Source: Ilyonectria destructans
Lineage: Eukaryota > Ascomycota > Sordariomycetes > Hypocreales > Nectriaceae
NCBI GenBank assembly: GCA_020740775.1
Contig: JAHEWK010000008.1
Span: 992,001 to 1,056,000, forward strand
Reading direction: 5' to 3'
DNA: 64,000 bases
Shown: positions 32,978 through 43,102 of the stretch, one piece after another
Layout: the number at the start of each line of letters is the position of its first letter
Position numbering within the stretch: the first letter of the stretch is position 1
Position numbers and translations under genes: made by a program
Notes under the pieces: model-generated
Database searches by the model: none
Told to the model about the DNA's origin: nothing
The model's input: only the letters and a program-made list of their open reading frames with translations

Positions 32978-34637
32978 TAGCTGTTTGTGGTAAGAGTAGG
33001 TACCCATGAGGTTGTGTTTAGGACCCTGCATGGTGCCATGACACGTCTCACTGCGACCTATAGATTCGATGTCTCGTTGGAGGAATTAAGAGATAATCTA
33101 CAAGGCATGACACATCTGTCAAGAGTCGTTCATAACAGACAGTTTTGGCTCTCCCAAGCATTGGTAGTTGACCAAGTTCTCCGAGTCTCCTGCCATGGAA
33201 TGGCATGTAACAGTTAGCCGTTTGCAAGGCATTGCAAATGGCTCCCGGCTCCATGGCCAGGGGATAAATCCATCAGACCTAGTGGGGCGTCTTAATTTTT
33301 GGCTGGGCTTGCTTCTGTCTCGGTCTCACTGACTCGGAGCCGGAGCTATCTCTAGGATGGGATGGCCTGTCGCGCTCCACCGAGGACTGACCTCTAGGAC
33401 AACGCCTACGCGTTTCGACGAGAATCCAATGACTCGCGATTTAACGCAACGCAGAGAGGTTGACTAGTAAACAATGAAGCAAATGTGCGACGCGGTGCTT
33501 TGAGTTTCGCGGGCTCCCGAAGGTAACGGTGATTGAACGAACACCTTCTGCTTTGGGCCTGTCAGTAACACCCGAAACCACGAGCGCAAGACGTCACACG
33601 GCCGTCTTTGTGTTGACAGCGAAGCATAGCCGGCCCTGGTTGGTCCCGGTAGCGTGGTCCCGAGGATGGATTCCGAGAGGCGGGCCAGCAAAGGGCAATA
33701 TCATGTAGTAATTGCAAGTTCCTGATATCCATGCAGAGAAGAATTGCTGCAGGCACTTCGGCTTTCTACGACGGGTCATCAGTCTATCTTCTCCAACGCC
33801 AGACAAGCAGCTCTCGTGACACAGTGGGACTGTCTTCCAGAAGCCGGCACAGCGCCTCAGGTACCTAAGCGAGACGGCGCTAATGGCCAACGGTGGCCTG
33901 TGACCGCTGACGACAGAAGGCTCCGGGGCGAGGAGGGGACAGGTTACCGTCAAAATACAGCCCGTTACAGCGGGTGGCAGGGCTGCCCTGGCCTGGCTTC
34001 GCCGGCGTGACTGATGCTTGGGGGTGGGCTGTACGTATGTCGCCGGACACCTCCAGGGCTTGATCGCCCAGAGACAAGTCGCCCACATGTATCTTTGGCC
34101 ATCCCAGACGCAGAAAGAGTACCCCCATGATACCTTTCGCTGAACTCCACCACCTGGACCTCAACGACTCTTTTTTTCCCGGGTACGTGGGCAGAATTCT
34201 TTTGTCTCTTCGAACCTCGTTCACAGTCAAAACACCATTCTCGCCTCACTACTGCTCCGCCCACCACCACCGCATCCCTACCGATCACGACTCCAACCCG
34301 CCTCATTCCAACCCGATACCCGAACATCCTCCACCGAACTTCGATCACGACCGTCTTCACACGTCTCTGCCACTCGCCATCCGCCCTCCCGCTGCCCGCC
34401 GCCTCCCCCTCATCCCTCCGTCGATTCCCACCACGCCCAAAAGTGCCCCATCGTCACGCTTCCCGAGCCTCCCTCAAACTCCAGCGCTTCTCTCACCCGC
34501 CACCTCGCTCCTCCCTCCTCCCGCACGCTCACGTCCTCCTCCTCCTCCTCTCCTGCGACTCGTCTCCTAGACGTCCTCTGGTGACGACTCCCCGCCCTCG
34601 ATTCCCTTCCCAGGCACTCCCGTTGCGATCCGTCTTG

Positions 34638-35793
34638 ATGGATAACCTATGGACCCGCCGCACAAAGTAAGTCTCTTCCTCCCCGGCCGCCAAATAGCAA
34701 GGCACAGCTCAACCAACACGCCTCCTCCCTCAGCTCCGGCAAGCTCTCCCTCTCGACGCCCGGTCAAGCCTCCAACGGTGATTCCTTCGGTCGCAATGCC
34801 TCCTTCTCTAAGCGCCAAGGCGGCGACCCGTCCCAAGGCAAATCCAACCCATTCAACGCCTCTGCCCCGGGTAGCGCCCTGGTATCCCCTACCAGCGGCG
34901 CATCCAGCGCCTTCGGCCTAGGCTCTGGAGCCTTTGCGTCGTTTGGCTCTGCTAAGACGCCCAAGACGTCGGCCAATCCATTCGACTCCGCAATGGGGAC
35001 GGCCGTCGCCAAGCCTGGGCCGACTAAGGACTCTACAAAGGCCGTGGGGAAGCCTCCTGGCATGGCCTCCATCTCCGAGAATAGGACTTCGGCGTTGTCG
35101 GCCATTCCCCAATCACACCCACTGAAGGAAGCCTGGTCCTTCTGGTACCGACCGCCGATTTCCAAGGCCCACGGCTTCATCGAATACGAGCAGACGCTGC
35201 ACGGCATCGCCAGTGTGCAGACGGCGGAGGAGTTCTGGGAGATATATTCGCACCTGAAGCGCCCCTCGGCCCTTCCGGTAGTGTCCGACTACCACCTCTT
35301 CAAGAAGGACATCCGCCCAATATGGGAGGATGACGTGAACAAGAAGGGTGGTAAGTGGGTGGTTCGCATGAAGAAGGGCGTGGCCGACCGATACTGGGAG
35401 GACCTGCTACTCTCCCTCATCGGCGACCAGTTCGGCGACGCCGGTGAGGATGTGTGTGGTGCCGTGTTGAGCATGCGGAACGGGGAGGACATTCTGAGCA
35501 TCTGGACTCGAACGGATGGTGGCCGTGTCATCAAGATCCGGTAGGCTTCCCCCTCGCTCTCCCCTACTTGAGGTAATAGACCTAGTACTGACATACCCCC
35601 TAGTGAGACCATGAAGCATGTCCTCAACTTCCCACCCAACACGCGGGTTGAGTTCAAGAGCCACGACTCGAGCATCCAACAACGGACAGCAATCGAGGAG
35701 CAGCGCCGCGAAAAGCAGGGCCAGCACCACCACCACGACAAGCGCCACACAGGCGGCTCGTCGAAGCAACCCCCTGAGCTGTCCCAGTCGTAA
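34638..35793 (+). CDS. eIF4E family cap-binding protein, class II (4EHP/eIF4E2 type)
   Basis: Exons 34638-34666, 34734-35540 and 35604-35793 encode 341 residues. Residues 1-145 are a Ser/Ala/Gly-rich extension. The eIF4E fold begins at SHPLKEAWSFWYRPP (about 147) and contains EEFWEIYSHLKRPS, DYHLFKKDIRPIWEDDVNKKGG, KWVVRM, DVCGAVLSMR and ISIWTR. The cap-stacking Trp of the IWEDD motif is present. The other stacking position, Trp56 in human eIF4E, appears to be Tyr in FIEYEQTL, as in 4EHP (SYEQNI). RPIWEDDVNKKGGKWVVRMK and VLNFPPNTRVEFKSHDSS also follow 4EHP. Class II members bind cap more weakly and often act in translational repression, here only inferred. A 29-nt first exon encodes MDNLWTRRT and splices to SGKLSLSTP. 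It is convergent with SAD1. Confidence 0.88.
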
Positions 35794-36242
35794 ATATTTG
35801 CACGGGCCCCCCAACATTTATGTACTGTATAATAGGTATACAGGGCCACCCCGATTGTGATTTCCAATCGTCGACCTCCTTTATTCTGCATCTTCTCTTT
35901 TTGCGTTCGCCCTCTGCTTGACACGGTGACGACGACTGTTCTTGGATGGGGTTCCTCATGTGTTGTTCATTGAAGGATGGGACGGGCAACGGGACGGATG
36001 GATGGGATGGCATGGGTTGGTTATGAGGGCTAGCGATTTTGTCGAAATGGATTATGTACTATAGCTGCCTGCGGGCACAGCACGGCTGGCGAGGCAGCGC
36101 TTTTGAATTGTGAGGTTAAGAATCACAAAGCAAGGCAATCTTTTTTTGCGGGCTGGTTTTCCGCCTACAAAGCAAAGCAACGCGTTGATCATGAAAAAGT
36201 GATGTTACATATTGGTGTCCTTCCTTTGTCTATTAAATCCCG
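35794..36242. other. Convergent 3' region between the eIF4E-like gene and SAD1
   Basis: 449 bp between stop codons holding both 3' UTRs. It includes a GGGACGGATGGATGGGATGG-type run around 35,980-36,010. No gene is seen. Confidence 0.5.
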
Positions 36243-37883
36243 TCATGAAGCTCCCGCCTTGCCCTTGCCCTTGGGCTCTCTCCTCCGCTCCCATACCTGC
36301 AGATACGCCTCGCCCAGGTACAGCAACTCGCTCTGCACCTTGTCTACGAACAGATCTTGGGCGACAACCCACTCGCCCGTGGCCTTGTCTTTGAGCTGGA
36401 CCTTCCACGTCTTCCGCTCCTCGCCGCTGTCTACGACGTCCTCGCGGACGCGGACGGCCTCGTGGACGACGTTGGCGACGAGGTCGTACCAGATGGGCTC
36501 GCCAGGGGGCCACTCCTTGGGGTTGGGCTCGACATAGGGGGACATGTCGAGGTTGCGGGCGTCGAAGGTGACGATGGTGGGGTTGCGCTCCGAGACGAAC
36601 TTGTTCTGCGAGAAGCGCTTGACGTGGAAGACGAGGTAAGGGGGCAGCGGGTGCAACAGGCGGTAGCGCTTGCGTTGGGCGTGATGCTCCTGCGCGCGCT
36701 GGCCGTCGTACTTTGTGAGGATGGTGGTCAGGGGCACCTGGGGGATGATGTTCTTCTCCAGCTCGTCCTGGAAGAGCGGCGCCGACGGTAGATCGAGCGT
36801 GAGGAGGAGGAAGCGCACAATGTCCGTCTTGACCTCGGCCGAGTCCTCGAAGCGCAAGCGGTCGCGGGCGTCAGCGCGCGCCGTGATGGCCTGCGACTCG
36901 ACCTTGAGCTTGCCCTGAAACGTGCGCTGGACCATGGAGCTGCCGGGTTTGGTCTTGGAGCCACCGAGGCCGAGGTGGAGGTTGTTGAGGAACCAAGAGA
37001 AGAACTCGACGGGGTCGGATTGCGCCAGCAGCGTGAAGCGCTTGTTGGACCGCAGCGAGATTTCCTGTAGCAGCTCGTGCGGCGACACGTGCGCCTTGAA
37101 CGCCCGCGGGTTCCAGATCTTGCGGGCCAGGATGCTGCAGCGCTTGACGAGCTCCGCCTTGGTCGAGAAGTCCTCCAGGAGGAAGTAGTTGCGCAGTGGG
37201 GCGACGTGTGCGAGGGCCTGCACCACGACGTTGAGGTAATCGTTGTCCTTGATGTTGTTCATACCGACGAAGCCCGGGGTGTACTCCTTGTTGTCGAGGG
37301 TCCAGCTGGTGCGCTTGACGCGGTCCATGTCGATGACCTCCTTCTTCGTGTAGCGCGGGTCCGAGACATACTTGATGTCGTCGAGGGCACGGCTCTTGAC
37401 CTCGTAACCCTCGGGCAGGACGTAGACGCGCTGGGACTCGAGGTTGATGAAGACGTGGTGGTCCTCGTCGAGCGAGTGGAAGTAGGCGTGCGACTTGGTG
37501 CCGCGGCCCTGGAAGTACTTGCCGCAGACGAGGCAGGCGTAGACGTTGATGTTGGAGAGGGAGACGGAGCAGAGCTTTTCAAAGTCAAAGTCCAGCACGT
37601 TGCGGTCGATGGTGTCGAGGTAGAGGTCGTCGTATCCGTCTGTGGGCGCCGATTGCCGCAGGGGCGCCGCAGGGGCGATCTCGTCGTCAAAGTCGTCGTC
37701 GTCCTCATTGCCCCCATCGCCATTCACATCGCCGTTGGCCTGCAGCTCTGCGTCCTCGGCGGGCGTATCTGGAAGGCCGCTCCCCAGCGGCGAGTCGAAG
37801 TCGCCGAATCGAGACCTCTTAGACGCGGGCGAGGCGATGTCGAGGAGCTCTTCGAGGGCCTCGGAGGCCTGGCGCTTGGCCAT
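36243..37883 (-). CDS. SAD1: Sad1/USP39-like U4/U6.U5 tri-snRNP-associated protein (inactive ubiquitin protease)
   Basis: Intronless gene for 546 residues. An acidic N-terminus (about 1-85) is followed by a UBP-type zinc finger (CLVCGKYFQGRGTKSHAYFH, then DEDHHVFINL) and a USP-like domain from about residue 205. The active-site box reads GMNNIKDNDYLNVVVQAL, where active proteases have a Cys (GNTCYxN); here Asp takes that place. Later blocks such as AQSDPVEFFSWFLNNLH and PPYLVFHVKRFSQNKF are typical of Sad1/USP39. The yeast and human proteins promote tri-snRNP assembly and pre-mRNA splicing. The tail is basic (KGKGKAGAS). The start MAKRQASEALEELLDI is the only reasonable ATG. The antisense strand carries long open frames caused by high third-position GC. 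Confidence 0.93.
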   Translation of the reverse strand: MAKRQASEALEELLDIASPASKRSRFGDFDSPLGSGLPDTPAEDAELQANGDVNGDGGNEDDDDFDDEIAPAAPLRQSAPTDGYDDLYLDTIDRNVLDFDFEKLCSVSLSNINVYACLVCGKYFQGRGTKSHAYFHSLDEDHHVFINLESQRVYVLPEGYEVKSRALDDIKYVSDPRYTKKEVIDMDRVKRTSWTLDNKEYTPGFVGMNNIKDNDYLNVVVQALAHVAPLRNYFLLEDFSTKAELVKRCSILARKIWNPRAFKAHVSPHELLQEISLRSNKRFTLLAQSDPVEFFSWFLNNLHLGLGGSKTKPGSSMVQRTFQGKLKVESQAITARADARDRLRFEDSAEVKTDIVRFLLLTLDLPSAPLFQDELEKNIIPQVPLTTILTKYDGQRAQEHHAQRKRYRLLHPLPPYLVFHVKRFSQNKFVSERNPTIVTFDARNLDMSPYVEPNPKEWPPGEPIWYDLVANVVHEAVRVREDVVDSGEERKTWKVQLKDKATGEWVVAQDLFVDKVQSELLYLGEAYLQVWERRREPKGKGKAGAS

Positions 37884-38275
37884 GGCAGCGCAGTATCTGG
37901 ATCGCGGGCAGCGGCACGACGATTGGGCCGGCTTTGGGATGTTGTTGCTGGTGGTGGTGTATTTCGCGGGTGAAGCTTGTCTTAAATTTTGATGTTGGCG
38001 ATGTCAGGCTGCGGAAGCATGCGACAGTGGAGCTCCAAAGCTAGTGGCTGCAGCCTGGGGCCCCTGCTAACAACACCAAGCTCCCCATCCGGGTTTGCAC
38101 TGCCAAGTAACCTCACTGACTTAGAGAGCTGTATTCAAGCAGTCAGATTTGAAATCCGTAATAAAAAAAGTATTTTATCTATGTCCTATATCCAGATAAC
38201 CACATGCACTCGGATTATGCTAACAACTCAGTAACAATGCCATAATTCAACGCGAAGTATCCGCCTTAGTACCGC
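37884..38275. other. Short region between SAD1 start and UTP13 end
   Basis: 392 bp holding the SAD1 promoter and the UTP13 3' UTR. The SAD1 half is GC-rich; the segment around 38,130-38,260 is AT-rich. No repeat or gene is recognised. Confidence 0.5.
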
Positions 38276-41099
38276 CTATCCAGCCATGACAACATCAACC
38301 TCCTCGCTAGCCTCCTCCAGCGCCGGCGCAATGCTATCCATCTCTTGCAGGGTATATTCCACCAAATAGCTCTCATCAACCAAGTCCTCCGTCCGCTTGT
38401 AGTGTCTCTCAGTGTAGACCCGGATGGCGTGCAAGACATCCTTGAGACTCTTCTGCCCCTTGGCTCCCTTAACAGACAGGTTCGACAACTTGGACGCGGG
38501 GTAGCTTCGGATAATGGTCCACAGGATCCTCTGTGCCACTGGCGCCGTGCGGGCATTTGTGTTCCAGTCTCGCAGCCTCAGGAGGAGGAGGAATATTTGC
38601 TCATCGGAGAGATTGCCTAAGACCTCGTCAACGGCCTTGAGGCCTGAGAGACTCCCAGCATCGGGGTTGTTTGAGGTGATGACAGTGGTGAACAAGCTCA
38701 GCAGACGTCCGGGGTGGTTGAGCTGAAGAGCAAGCGTGATGGCCTCGCGATATGATCCAGCATGGATGTGATTTTGCAGCTCTTGTTCCTGCTCAATTAT
38801 CTCAAGCGCCGCTCGTGATGCTGCAGCTTGAGTCTCAGAGGTGGTGTCCTTCCAGAAGCTGACGGTTGAGTCGCCGCTGCCAGAGACAATGGTGTTGGTC
38901 TCTGGGTGCACAGCAACTGCCCAGACTCGGTCCTCGTGGTTATCAAGGGTGCACTCAGTTTCTCCTGAGTTTGCATCCCAGACCTTGACGAGGCCGTCTC
39001 CGCCAGCGCTGGTGAATTGTACACGCTTCTTTGACTGCTCTTGGCCTGAAGGGGACTTGAGCCAGGCGAGCTTCAAAACACTATTTGAGTGGCCTTCAAA
39101 AGTCCTGACACAAGTGTAGTCAGAAAGACTCCACAGCTTGATCGTCTTGTCACCACTGCCTGTGAGCACCACGCCCTTGCCGGTAACAGGGCCGTCCTCG
39201 CCCTGAACAGCGGGCAGCTGAGCGGGAGAGAACTGGACGGACCAGACTCCTCGCTTGTGGCCACGCAGAATGCCCTGGACCTCGCCCTCTTCAACAGACC
39301 AGATCTTGACCGTCTTGTCTTGGGATGCGGATGCAAACAGCTGGCTGGAGTGGTGGACATTGAGCGCATTGATGTCCTTGTCGTGGGCCTTGCGAGTGAA
39401 GACGGCTCGGGAGCCGGCCTTGCCGCCCTTTTGCTGGGCGGTGCGGGGGATTTCCCACTTCTTGACGGTCTGATCTTGTGAACCGGTCAAGATGAAGGCT
39501 GGGGGGTGCTCAAGGGGCTTTGATCGCGCAGCCGAGGACTCAGGGGGAATAGTCTTGGGAAGGGCCACAGCTCCTAGGGATTCAGCATGACCTGAGAAGG
39601 TAGCCCAGCAAGTATAGGAATCATTCTCCGGGTCAACACGCCAGAGCTTGGCAGTGTTGTCCTTGGCACCGGTTGCGATCCAGTGACCGGACCAGTCGAT
39701 GTCTAGAGAAATAACAATGTCGTCGTGACCCTTGAGAAGTGCGACATCCTGGCCAAAGTAAGGCGTAGCTCCCGATTCCCAAACAGCCTCCGCGTCGTCC
39801 TCCTTGGTCTCGGCAACGGATACCAGCCTGATGTCCTCCGAGTTTGTGGCCAGGGCGAGGAGCGAATGATCAGGCAGCAAGTAGCCCAAGTCGATAATTT
39901 CATCGTGAGTTCCAGAGATTCTTCGGAATGGCTCTGGGATCGTGAGGGCTGATTCGTCCTTCTTTGGTACCCGATATAGAGCCAATGTGTGGTCGACTTG
40001 GACGCACATAATGAAGGGAAGTCCGGGGCGGTAAATAGCGGAAGCAATACCCTCCTCTTCGCTCTTAGCCGCCACGGCTGGAGAGACCTGCGATCCGGTG
40101 TCGGTGTTCCAGAAACGGAGGGATCCGTTTGCACCAGCCGAGTAGGTGAGCTGTCCATCTTCGACAAATCCAGCGGCTTCCACGAGTTCCAGGCAAGGGA
40201 CAATCTTTCGGATTTTCCATGACTTGGTATCCCACCAGATCAGCGTCTTGTCCCGGCCGGCCGTAACAAGGGCGTGCTGCTCCGGCGAGTAATCCAGTCC
40301 TTGGACGTCAGAAACGTGGGAGTCGAGGTTGGCGATGCAGCTGCGCTTGTGGAGGTCCCAAATCCTCACCTTACCGTCCTGGCTGCCGGAGGCTAGTCTG
40401 AAGTTCGTCGCGCTCATACTCTCATCCTCCTCATCCGAATCGTCCTGACGCTTCGAGCCCTTCTTTCCTTTGCGCGATTGAACGGCGTCCTTGGAACGAG
40501 CGGCGACCTCGAAGAAGTGGAGGGCTGAAACGAGCACCGAGGGCCCGCGGAAAGTGTGTGTGACATATCCTGCCGCGATATCCCAGACTTTGATAGCACC
40601 GTCTGTTCCTCCGGTAGCGAGCAAGGTGCTGGTGCGATCAACAGCGAGGACGACGACAGGTGTCCCGTGAGGCTTCAGTGTTCTGATAAGAGAGGCTTCA
40701 ATAGAGCTGTCCTCCTCTGAGCGCTTCAGCGCAAAAATTCTCATTGACAAGCTCCGGCTGCAGATGATGAGATGTGAACCAGAGGGCGTCACTGAGGGTG
40801 GTCAGTTCAATTCCGTTGAAATAATTTGCAAGACCAACTTACAAGTCAATGTGGAAATGAGCTCTCCATCCTATTGAGTATTAGCCATATTGCGCTTTCA
40901 CTGCTGGAGCATGAAGTCTTACACCCTCGATCTGGGCAAGGTGCTTGCCGTTTGACGGATCGGTGAGGACGGCGTCCTCTCCAAGGACAGTGGCGAGGAT
41001 GCGGGCGCCATTGTCGAGAGCGACAGAGCCTCCCGTGAATATAGGCCGAATAACATGTCCGACGTCAAACGTCGTTTTCAGTGGCTGTTTATTCGCCAT
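38276..41099 (-). CDS. UTP13: U3 snoRNP (SSU processome) WD40 protein Utp13
   Basis: Exons 41099-40923, 40870-40843 (28 nt) and 40791-38276 encode 906 residues. At least ten WD40 repeats are visible, for example LATGGTDGAIKVWD, LASGSQDGKVRIWDL, LVTAGRDKTLIWWD, FASASQDKTVKIWSV and LTGSGDKTIKLWSL. They form the usual tandem propellers. The C-terminal Utp13 domain runs from about 765 to 885, with LRDWNTNARTAPVAQRILWTI and the VYTERHYKRTEDLVDESYLVEY-type block as landmarks. The protein is part of the UTP-B subcomplex that binds the 5' end of pre-rRNA in 18S processing. A start at 41099 (MANKQPLKTTFDV) fits the family; an upstream in-frame extension to 41204 does not. It is divergent from the gene at 41367, with 267 bp between starts. 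Confidence 0.93.
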
Positions 41100-41366
41100 T
41101 GTGTTCCTGCCTTGGATGTTGGAAACTTCAGATGCAGCATCATGGCTAGTCCCGAATTTTTTTTCTGGTTGGATGCGCTTGTGTGGCTGGCGTGGCACAG
41201 CCACAATTCAAGCCACTCCTCATTAAGCCTACCGCGTCAGAACCCAATCATGACATCTCGAGCACAGTGCACGTCCTCATCTGTTCTCTATCGAAACATC
41301 ATCTCCAAAGCTCTATTTTGTTTCCGTCAAAGACCTGCGGTTGATGCGCCGCATAGATCTTCCATC
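41100..41366. promoter_or_regulatory. Compact divergent promoter between UTP13 and the 523-residue protein gene
   Basis: Only 267 bp separate the two start codons, so the promoters must overlap or be shared. No clear TATA box is visible in either direction. Confidence 0.55.
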
Positions 41367-43102
41367 ATGGGCATGCAAGGCCCCCTGACGGCCCAAGCGC
41401 TTGTGAGTGGCCTGTCGCTCTTTGGCAACGTGATGACCAACCGCCTGATTAACCACTGTGCTAGGGTCGCTCCCCATATGATGATGTGGAATGGGACCGG
41501 GAGAATGAGGGAGCTGGGGAGTCAACACAGCAATTCGATCACCGAGGACGTCCAGTGAATCCCGAGACAAAGAGGATTAATCGAGATATCGTCCGGTCTC
41601 ATAACGAGGTGATGCTTGTGATCGGCGTCGCAGAGCAGGAGAATCCCAACGTCGGCCCAGAGGCCGAGTCGCAACGACGCCATGAAGCCTACGAAGATGC
41701 TATCGGAATCAAGATCGCTTCCTCTGCCCATCGATGCATCGAAGCCGTCGGTATTTTAGGCCTTCATGGAGCCCGCCAGAGGATCTTGGTAAGACCCAAC
41801 TCGCTCTAGGAAACGCGTTGCGCACCTCCTGTCTGACAGAGCAAGATTTACAAGCGGTACTCGCAAATCCCCTTTTGGGACCTGTACCAGGCAACGAGGA
41901 AAGATTTTTCCTTCTTCCGGGATATCCTACCCGGTGCGCCGGCAAGCCTGCTCTCCAAGTACGCTGAGCGTTATGTCATTACCCTCTGGAACAATCGTAC
42001 AGATCGGATAATGGCACGCAGATGGTAAGCATGGCTGCTCAGGTCATGCCCAAGGTCTACGGCTAACACAACCAGCGTTCATGAGATTTGGTCATATCTC
42101 CGAGTTCACCTAGAACTGTATGTTGCTCTCCAGAGACTGGGCCTTATTTCGAGCAGTCAATGGTTCCCTGGGCCATCATACTTTGTCCCCTTCACTGAGG
42201 CGTCGCCAATCCCTGCCCCACCTCCGTTGCAAGGCTTCACACCCCAGTCTCTGCTACAATGGGTGGGAGGTCTTGTCATTTCTGCCACTCCTTTCCTCGT
42301 TTGGGTAATGACGCAGCGGATGGTGCGTGATTGGAAGCCTAAGATCTGGAATGAGATCCTCTCGCGTTTGCCTAACACTGGTTTCTCCGGTCGACGAGTC
42401 CCCCCTCCTCCACCCCCGTCATCATGGCGGCCAACCAACGATTCGTCTCGGAGGAGAAGGTCTGAGCCGCACCAAATTCGGGAGGCGGGGGACGACGTTT
42501 CCCCTCTGAGAGCAGTCGATGGACAACTGCCTGACACCCCCGTAGAAGCTGTTCGACGCCAAAGTACCTTCTCGGCCAGAGGCGACGACTACGCTAGTGA
42601 CGAAGAAGAAATGGAGGGAGTCAGTGCAACTCTCATCTCGTTCGATGTTGAGGCGAGCGAGTCGACCGAGGCTCCGGCAGGACTCTGGAGCGCAGAGCTT
42701 CGTCCAAGTGTGGCCTCCGACGCAAACACCGTTGCGAACTCCCAGCCGCTTTACCTGGACACAATGCTCACTCGACTTTCACCGCTGATGGCATCCCATA
42801 TCTTTACAGATGCAGTCACGAGGATCTTAATGTCGCCCTACGAGGCTACTGCCCTCCGTCTGCTAGCTCGGACGTTTTGCTTGAGACAGGGTCTTCCGTG
42901 CGGCGACATTTGCAACGTCAATCTCTTGAGCGGGCTCAACCTTACCACCCTCATCAACTTCTTAGGTATAGAGTTCATCCACCTCAGTGTTTCAGGGGAG
43001 GTCTGGGCGGCGTTCACGGGACTCTCGCAGTGGTTCCACAAAACGGAAGAGGAGTGGAAGCAAGCAGAGGCTGACAAGGCGCTGGGCTGGTCGGATGATT
43101 GA
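41367..43102 (+). CDS. Hypothetical protein with predicted membrane segments
   Basis: Exons 41367-41402, 41465-41788, 41840-42024 and 42076-43102 join into one frame of 523 residues. The first third is charged and helical (ETKRINRDIVRSHNEVMLVI; KIYKRYSQIPFWDLYQATRK). A clear hydrophobic segment lies near 235-258 (LLQWVGGLVISATPFLVWVM). An acidic, Pro/Ser-rich disordered part follows (about 275-370), and a second ordered region near 390-500 includes a weaker hydrophobic stretch (LTTLINFLGIEFIHLSVSG). I do not recognise the family; it looks like a conserved ascomycete membrane-associated protein. The gene model rests on four good GT-AG introns (62, 51 and 51 nt) that keep frame across segments with consistent composition. 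The first exon (12 residues) is the least certain part. Confidence 0.72.

Larger units (their letters stand above)
32309..34637. other. Divergent intergenic region between LOC1 and the eIF4E-like gene
   Basis: About 2.3 kb. It contains the LOC1 promoter, a 248-bp MITE (32730-32977), about 1.1 kb without a recognisable gene, and from about 34,130 a strongly C/T-rich stretch that is probably the leader and promoter of the eIF4E-like gene. Confidence 0.5.

Noticed and set aside
37077..37973. 298-codon open frame antisense to SAD1
   Set aside because: It mirrors the SAD1 coding strand, is caused by GC-rich third positions, and is composed mostly of V, D, E, L and G with no family features.
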